Assembly: GCF_002865645.1 (NCBI RefSeq)
Contig: NW_020194691.1
Span: 1,054,001-1,118,000 of the forward strand
Reading direction: 5' to 3'
Length of the DNA: 64,000 bases
DNA from: Hyaloscypha bicolor E
Lineage: Eukaryota > Ascomycota > Leotiomycetes > Helotiales > Hyaloscyphaceae
Of this stretch, positions 58,106 through 64,000 are shown in pieces. The position numbers were made by a program, and so were the translations under genes. A model generated the notes under the pieces. That model had not been told where the DNA came from and searched no databases. It saw nothing but the letters and a program-made list of their open reading frames with translations. How positions within the stretch are numbered: position 1 is the first letter of the stretch; each line of letters starts with the position of its first letter.

Positions 58106-59429
58106 ATATACTAAGTATGTGGTTTTTAGTATTAAAAGTTAATTCATATTATAGAAAATATAAAAGTATTATTAATTAATTTTCTTTCTTTTCTATTTCT
58201 TATTATTATAATTCCCAGATATTTAGTATCTGAGATACCTTACCAGATATTAGATGCCTCCTAAATACACGTAATATAGCTGCTTTACTAGAGAAATATA
58301 CTTGAAATATACTAGAGATATTTAGAAAACTAAGCCTCTTTAGAACTAGTATATTATAGGATATATATATTTTCTTATAGCCTCCTATATTCTAGTTTTC
58401 TCTTCCTTAGCTTTAAATCGTCTTTATAAGAAACCTTTTACCTTACTTTCCAAGCCTTAAATACTATATTCGTAATAGTATTTAAAGCTTACTTCCTTTA
58501 ATTCTATAAAGGATTTTAAATAAACTAATTCAGAATTATTAGAAATATAAATACTACTAAGATAATAGAACCTCAAAAATATAAGTATAAACTCTAGAAT
58601 AATAAAAGCAAAAAGCTTTAGAACCCTTAAAGAAATTAGGTATTTATATTTTTATAAATATATACTAGTAATATATTAGAAACTTTTCTTAAAAACCCGA
58701 AAATTAAAGAACCTTAAATAAAGGCTATTCTTTAACTAAGTTCTAGAGTAATAAATACTTATAGGCTAGTAACCTAATTACTATTCTTAAGCCCTATTTT
58801 ATAATCTTATAGGCCCTATATATATATTAGTAATAAGATTACTAGAGAAAATATAATAAAGGAAAAGTATAATAAGTTAATTTTCTAGAATATTATATAA
58901 CTAGAAACTATATTAACTTTTACTAAAGCTTTTAGTAAAGCTTCTACTAGTTTAAGTTATCCCGTTAGTAGCCTTTCTCGAACCAAATATCCTATTAGTA
59001 TTTCTAGAGAATTTATAAATAAGTTTATAGAAATAAAATTCTCTGCTTTTATTATAAAGCTTCTAGAAACTAAAGACTATATTATTACTAAAGAATTATA
59101 TAAATAGGCTAAGAAATCCAATATCTTATTCTCAGATATTAATATTATTATAAAGAACTATTAGGAAAATATCTAAAAAGCTATTTTATATAAGAATATT
59201 TATAGTTATAATAAAGCTATTCTCGAGAATACTAAACTTTATAATACTAAATTTAAGAATAATATTAAATACTATATAACTATAATAAATCGACTTATAA
59301 TAGCTCTAACTATTTCTATTTTACTTATTCTAGTTATTCTAAACCTTTCTTAAAAGAATTCCGAACTATTTCTTACTTATTTCTATTTAGGATTTCCTAT
59401 ATCTTATATTTCTTTTAGAAATACTAAAG

Positions 59430-60060
59430 TTATTAAGCTCCCAGATCTAATTCTCTTTACTAGAAATTATATTATCTTTAATAACTAGCTAGTTTAGATT
59501 AAGAATAAGCTATAAGAAAATACTAATTTATATTTCTTAGAGATTCTTAAGATTATTTATATTTCTAATAAACTTACTAATAATACTCTTATTCTAACTA
59601 ATTCTTATATAAATAAAAATAGTCCGAATTAGTACTATTAGCTCTTAGAATTCTATTTCTATCTAAAGAAGCTATATTCTAATCCTAATAAGATATAAAA
59701 TACTTGTTATAACTTTAATAAGCTTTAAATATATTCTAATTAAGTATTTTAGGAGTTTTATATTCTTTTTTTATAATTATTTATAAAAGGCAATATTAGT
59801 TTTTAAGATATTAAATATAAACTAAATAAGAAGCTCTTACTAAAGCTTTAGAAATTAGTATATATATATTATAATAATTCTTTTATTAATATTACTTATT
59901 TTATTTAATATTATATTACTAATAATTAGTAGATTAAGGCTATATATAAGAAAACTAAAAAGTATAAGAAAGTAAAAGCTATTTTAGTTAAGTTTATTTC
60001 TAGTACTATATTTTTATATATTTCTAAAAAGTATAATGGCTAGTATAAGAGCATAATCTA
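59430..60060 (+). pseudogene. Gypsy-type gag relic (element 1)
   Basis: Plus-strand translation, ignoring stops, follows fungal Ty3/Gypsy Gag: IKNKL, ILKIIYISNKLTNNTLILTN, LEFYFYLKKLYSNPNKI, NFNKL, FQEFYIFFL, YIYYNNSFINITYFI and KKYKKVKA in the expected order. Many stops fit C-to-T or G-to-A change. The coding trace extends upstream to about 58.7 kb. Not functional. Confidence 0.7.
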
Positions 60061-60392
60061 CTAAGAACAAGATATTAGAAACAGATATAAAACGAAGCTA
60101 AGCCAGAATTACTTGAATAGAATAATACTAAAGGTTAAGGCATTCTTCCTACTTTATTTTATAGCTTAGTATTTTCTAATATATAAGATTCTTTAAACTT
60201 TAAGCCTTTAACTATTATATTAATCCTGCTATTATATAATACTAAGCTTACTTAACTCGGCCTATAGAGGCAATATAATACTACTGGTAAAGAACCCGTA
60301 TTTGTTCTTAGAAAGCAAAGACAAAATACTGCTTTTAATATTTAATAATCTCCTCGAATTACAAAGAACTAGAGAGCTTAACTAGAAGTATA

Positions 60393-60560
60393 ATATCCTC
60401 TATAACCTAGTTAATCTCGGAGCCTGACCCTTAACTAGAGCAAATAATATTCTCCTTCTAGTAATTAGTCCTTTACTAATATAAAAGAAAAAAGACATTA
60501 TCCTCTATAATCCGGTTAATCTCGGAGCCTAACCCTTAACTAGAGCAGATAATATTCCCT
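60393..60560. repeat. Direct repeat of about 62 bp, two copies
   Basis: Copies at 60393-60454 and 60499-60560 share TATCCTCTATAA, TTAATCTCGGAGCCT and ACCCTTAACTAGAGCA, differing mostly by C/T and G/A. Confidence 0.8.
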
Positions 60561-61429
60561 TAATACTAATAAGAGTAAAAGAACTAGTTCCCTTTCCTGG
60601 TATAGGAAGAATTAGTAGTAGTTTACTAATTTAAAATAAGAAAAAATAATAGTTAGTTTTAGTCTACTAACTTAAAACTAGATAAGATAATAATTAGTTA
60701 TAGTTCGCTAATATTAAATAAGAAGAACTTACTTAGTACTTACCTCTATAGCTAATATTCTTTCTAAAGCTACTATAGACGGCCCGGGGCCAAGTACTAT
60801 TACTATAAGTATATTAGACAAGAGGCCCTAGTATAATAAAACGGAGAAGCCGGACTTTAATATTATAAACTTATATTACCGGGAAAGCTATTATAATATT
60901 ATTCTAGAAGAAGATATTAAGAAATAACTAGCTGACTTAGAACTTAAAATTAATATAAATACTTCGAAAATAGATAAGGCCTAGTAAAGATTACTTATAT
61001 AGGATAACCTTATTAATAAATACTATTTTATAACTAATAAATAAGTGAAATACTACTAGAAATTCCACTTATATATTAACTAACTTATTAAGAAAGTTAA
61101 TAAGCTAAAGGTAATTACTAGTTAACTTTATATAAGGGAAAGACTAGTATAAGAAGAAGTAATAAAGTAAAGATCCAAGTAGGCAGATATTTAGGAATAC
61201 TATAGATCCCTATTAGGAGAACCATTTGGGAGCTAATACTAAAGCTCTTTCCTGTTTTTAGTTTATAGTAATTAATTATAACTTATTAGAATTAAGGATC
61301 CCGCCCTATTTATAGGTAAGAATAATTACTAAATTAATAATTAGATATTTAATATAAGAAATAAACTAATATAGAACTTCTCTGAATTTAATAGTAAACT
61401 ACTAAAAATTACTTATATAATATAACTAG

Positions 61430-62200
61430 TTACCGGAAATACCTGTAACTTTATCCGTAATTAACTAGAACCTGAATTAGTCGAATAAATCTTAACTATT
61501 AAATAGATCTTTAAGATTCTCTAGTAAGCTTATAATAAAAGCAAAAAAATAGAGTACTAGGAAGTAAAAGAGATATACTAATACCTGAGATAAAGAAATA
61601 AGCTATTTCCGGTATTCTAGGTAAAGTTTACTTACTTAATAATAAAACTAGGGAAGTTACTAGATAACTAATATAATAATTTAATAAATAAAATAAATCT
61701 CGAGCTATTTAAGAGCTTGGGTAATAAGAAGTTTAATGCTTCTAGGGATCTTACTAAGTAATATATAGAATAAGAGAATAGGCTTCTCTTAATTAAAAAT
61801 TAGTAATTTTAGGAGAAATAACTAGTAGAAACTACTTGCTATTAAATATTACCTCGGGCTAGAAAGCCTACCGGGATCCAAGAAGTTATAATAATTCCAT
61901 ATCTAGTAAATTAACTTTAGTAGCCAGTATTCTTATAGCTAAAGAAGGCAGTCTATTAAGAATTTGAGAAGAAACTAGACCGGCCAGAGGGTCTTTATTA
62001 TTATAGCTATAAAAAGCCTAGATATATAAAAAGTACCTATCCTAACTTTAATAAAGTTATACTTATTAAAGAGAATTATTTAGAGAGAGCTAATAATTTA
62101 GGGATAAATAACGAGAATACTAACTCTTACTTATTATCTAATAAGGAATATAATATTAATAAGTCGGGAAAAGTCTAGCTCTAGGTATAGAAATAGCTCT
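61430..62200 (+). pseudogene. Gypsy-type gag relic with decayed zinc knuckle (element 2)
   Basis: Coding trace at about 61620-61900 (FTYLIIKLGKLLDN, LFKSLGNKKFNASRDLTKQY, ENRLLLIKN, RARKPTGIQE) typical of a fungal Gypsy Gag. It is followed near 61980-62045 by YYYSYKKPRYIKSTYPNFNK, where a CCHC zinc knuckle would be expected: its Cys and His positions read as Tyr or Ser, as G-to-A or C-to-T changes would produce. Not functional. Confidence 0.65.
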
Positions 62201-63339
62201 TCTAAAATAAGAACTTTACTAAGAACCCATAGATCTCACTTAGCTAATTAGCGGGAATTAGTTCTTTATTAATTATTAAGTATATTAGAAAGGCAAAACT
62301 ATAACTTTCTAATACTTAGTAAATACTAAAGCAAATATATATATTCTAATTAACTAAAAGCATATTTGCTCCCTAATAAAAGTATTATAAATGCCTTTAT
62401 ATAAACTTAAAACTCTTATTTCCTTATAAGGTTTTAATAAATAACCTAGTAAAGCTATTTAATATATAGCTATTATAGATCTAGCTATTAATTAGTATTT
62501 TTAAACTCGATAATACCTGCTTACTACTAATCTTGGCTCTTATAATATAATCCTGGAAAGAAAATAGCTAGTAAAGTATAATGTTTTACTAGACTATTAA
62601 TAGAATTAACTCTATTAGCTAGAGAACTACAAGACAAATTAACCGGGCCTTATTTAGAAAATCTAATATTTTAATAAGAAATATTAAAAAGATAACTACT
62701 TTAAAGATACTCTAACTAGGATCCTAAAAGAAACTAGTAAAACCAGACCTGAGAAGTAAAAGAATATACTTCTTATTTTTCTATAAGATGTTTTTATAAG
62801 AAAAGCTAAATACCAGGCAAGAAAGAAAAAGCTAGACCTTAATACTTTCGAAATAGTTAAGCTACTAGACTATTTCTGCTATTTTATTAGAGTAACTACT
62901 TTCTAATTAAATACTAAAAACCCCGGTAACTTAGTCGGATTAGTTACTATTAATGAGATTAATTATATACTTAAGAAATAGAGTTATAAATTAAAGAGAT
63001 ATCTATTATTACTTATAGTAATTAGATAACTAATACTATAGCTTGCCGGATACTATACTTAAACTAGTAACCTAATATATTTCCTGGATATAAATAAATC
63101 CAATATTCTTAATAATATACTATCTTTTAATCCTAAAGAACTTTAAAAGCTCCGGGTATTTTTCCCTATATAGCTATATAATATAGCTAGGGCATTCTCT
63201 AAGAAAGCGGCGGGTGAGCTTCCCTAGTCTTGACTCTTTAACTATAAGCTCCGTTTTAATAGATTAGACTTCTTAATAAAAATAGCCTATCTTTATAAGA
63301 TAAGCTCTAGTAAACTCGAAAAAATAAGAAAGTATTTTA

Positions 63340-64000
63340 TTAAGAACCTGAAAAAGAGTTTTATTAAGCTATCTAAATTCTCTTTCTTATTACTAGTCTT
63401 ATTTATTAAAAAGAAAGATAATAGCCTATAATTTTATATTAATTATTAATAGCTAAATACTATAATAAAAAAGAACTACTATTTCTTATTACTTATTACC
63501 GAGACTCTTAACTAATTAGCTAAATTATTAGTATTTATTAAATTAGATATTTAATATGCTTTTAACCGAATTTATATAGAACTAGCTTCTATAATATAGA
63601 TAGCTTTTAGGATAAGATATGAATTCTTTAAACCGGTAGTTCTATTATTTGGATTTTATAATAGTCTAGTAATTTTCTAGTAATATATTAATACTATTCT
63701 AATAAACTATTTAGATAACTTTTACTTAGCTTATATTAATAATATACTAATCTTTTCTAAAAATAAGAAAAAAGTATTAATAATATATTAGAATAATTTT
63801 ATAGAAGCTCTAGAATATTAGATTATAAGTTAATATCTATAAATACGAATTTGAAGTCTCTAAGATAATATTTTTAGGATTTATTATCTCGGATTAAGAT
63901 ATATAAGTAAATTCTACTAAAATTTCTATTATCCGAAACTAGTACTAACCTATAATAAAAAGAGATATATAGTTATTTTTGGGCTTCTATAACTTCTATT
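63340..64000 (+). pseudogene. Gypsy reverse transcriptase relic, cut by window end
   Basis: Plus-strand translation shows the fungal Ty3/Gypsy RT order: LFIKKKDNSL, LNTIIKKNYYFLLLITETLN, FIKLDI, YAFNRI, FRIRYEFFKPVVLLFGFYNS and YLDNFYLAYINNILIFSKN. The catalytic Y-x-D-D box reads YINN, both Asp codons changed to Asn codons (G to A). Stops are frequent. The thumb/RNase H start is reached at the window edge. Confidence 0.85.

Larger units (their letters stand above)
56790..64000. mobile_element. AT-rich RIP-degraded block of LTR-retrotransposon relics, right end outside window
   Basis: The composition switches abruptly to AT-rich at about 56.8 kb and stays so to the end, with stops in all frames. 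A GC-normal island at about 56930-57110 may be an LTR or boundary fragment. The motif CTCGTTTATTTAGCTAAT near 56828 recurs near 57571 and may mark an LTR pair. Relics of at least two Ty3/Gypsy elements are recognisable on the plus strand, listed separately. No functional gene. Confidence 0.85.

Noticed and set aside
56790..64000. AT-rich block as possible mitochondrial DNA insertion
   Set aside because: Translation shows Ty3/Gypsy Gag and RT relics with C-to-T/G-to-A stops, which explains the AT content.

Overview
The window reads as genomic DNA of a filamentous ascomycete (Pezizomycotina). Helotiales or a relative is a guess that needs database support. The evidence is: intron-bearing genes with short introns (46-133 nt, mostly 46-70), GT/AG or GC/AG borders and CTGAC- or CTAAC-like branch points; Pezizomycotina-type families (HET, DUF6594, Zn2Cys6 regulator, CAP59 mannosyltransferase); and two AT-rich blocks made of transposon relics with C-to-T/G-to-A decay typical of RIP (repeat-induced point mutation).

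Layout. 0-4.3 kb: the 3' part of a HET-domain gene, a damaged minus-strand gene of unknown family, and an intact CAP59/CMT1-type glycosyltransferase. 4.3-12.3 kb: a long stretch with no convincing gene, with microsatellites and a poly-C run. 12.3-21.1 kb: conserved genes for a bHLH regulator, a mitochondrial-looking two-RRM protein whose start codon appears to be split by an intron, the peroxisomal receptor PEX5, and a DUF6594 membrane protein. 21.4-24.0 kb: a gene that I splice into one protein of about 802 residues, with a multi-pass membrane domain followed by two tandem retropepsin-like (DTGS) domains. 24.2-25.4 kb: an unknown single-exon gene.

26.3-32.9 kb is a 6.6-kb hAT-type DNA transposon. 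It has an 18-bp perfect terminal inverted repeat beginning CAGTG, an 8-bp target duplication (CGCCGGGG), a RIP-degraded transposase, subterminal tandem repeats and a nested inverted-repeat element. It sits inside the 3' end of a Myb/SANT-like gene (32.9-34.5 kb); the severed C-terminal codons are still readable on the far side. Next to it is a related, opposite-strand pseudogene with three nonsense codons that each fit a C-to-T change.

37.4-56.8 kb: a secreted PQQ-type beta-propeller protein, two short inverted-repeat (MITE-like) elements, a Zn2Cys6/fungal_trans regulator convergent with a 14-TM DHA2-type MFS transporter, an unknown membrane protein with an apparent 3' frameshift, and two KRE9/KNH1-like, Ser/Thr-rich, GPI-anchored cell-wall protein genes. 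56.8-64.0 kb is a second AT-rich block with relics of at least two Ty3/Gypsy elements, the last cut by the window edge within its reverse transcriptase.

Exon borders were worked out by hand from splice signals and frame continuity. I could run no search, so family names rest on recognised motifs.
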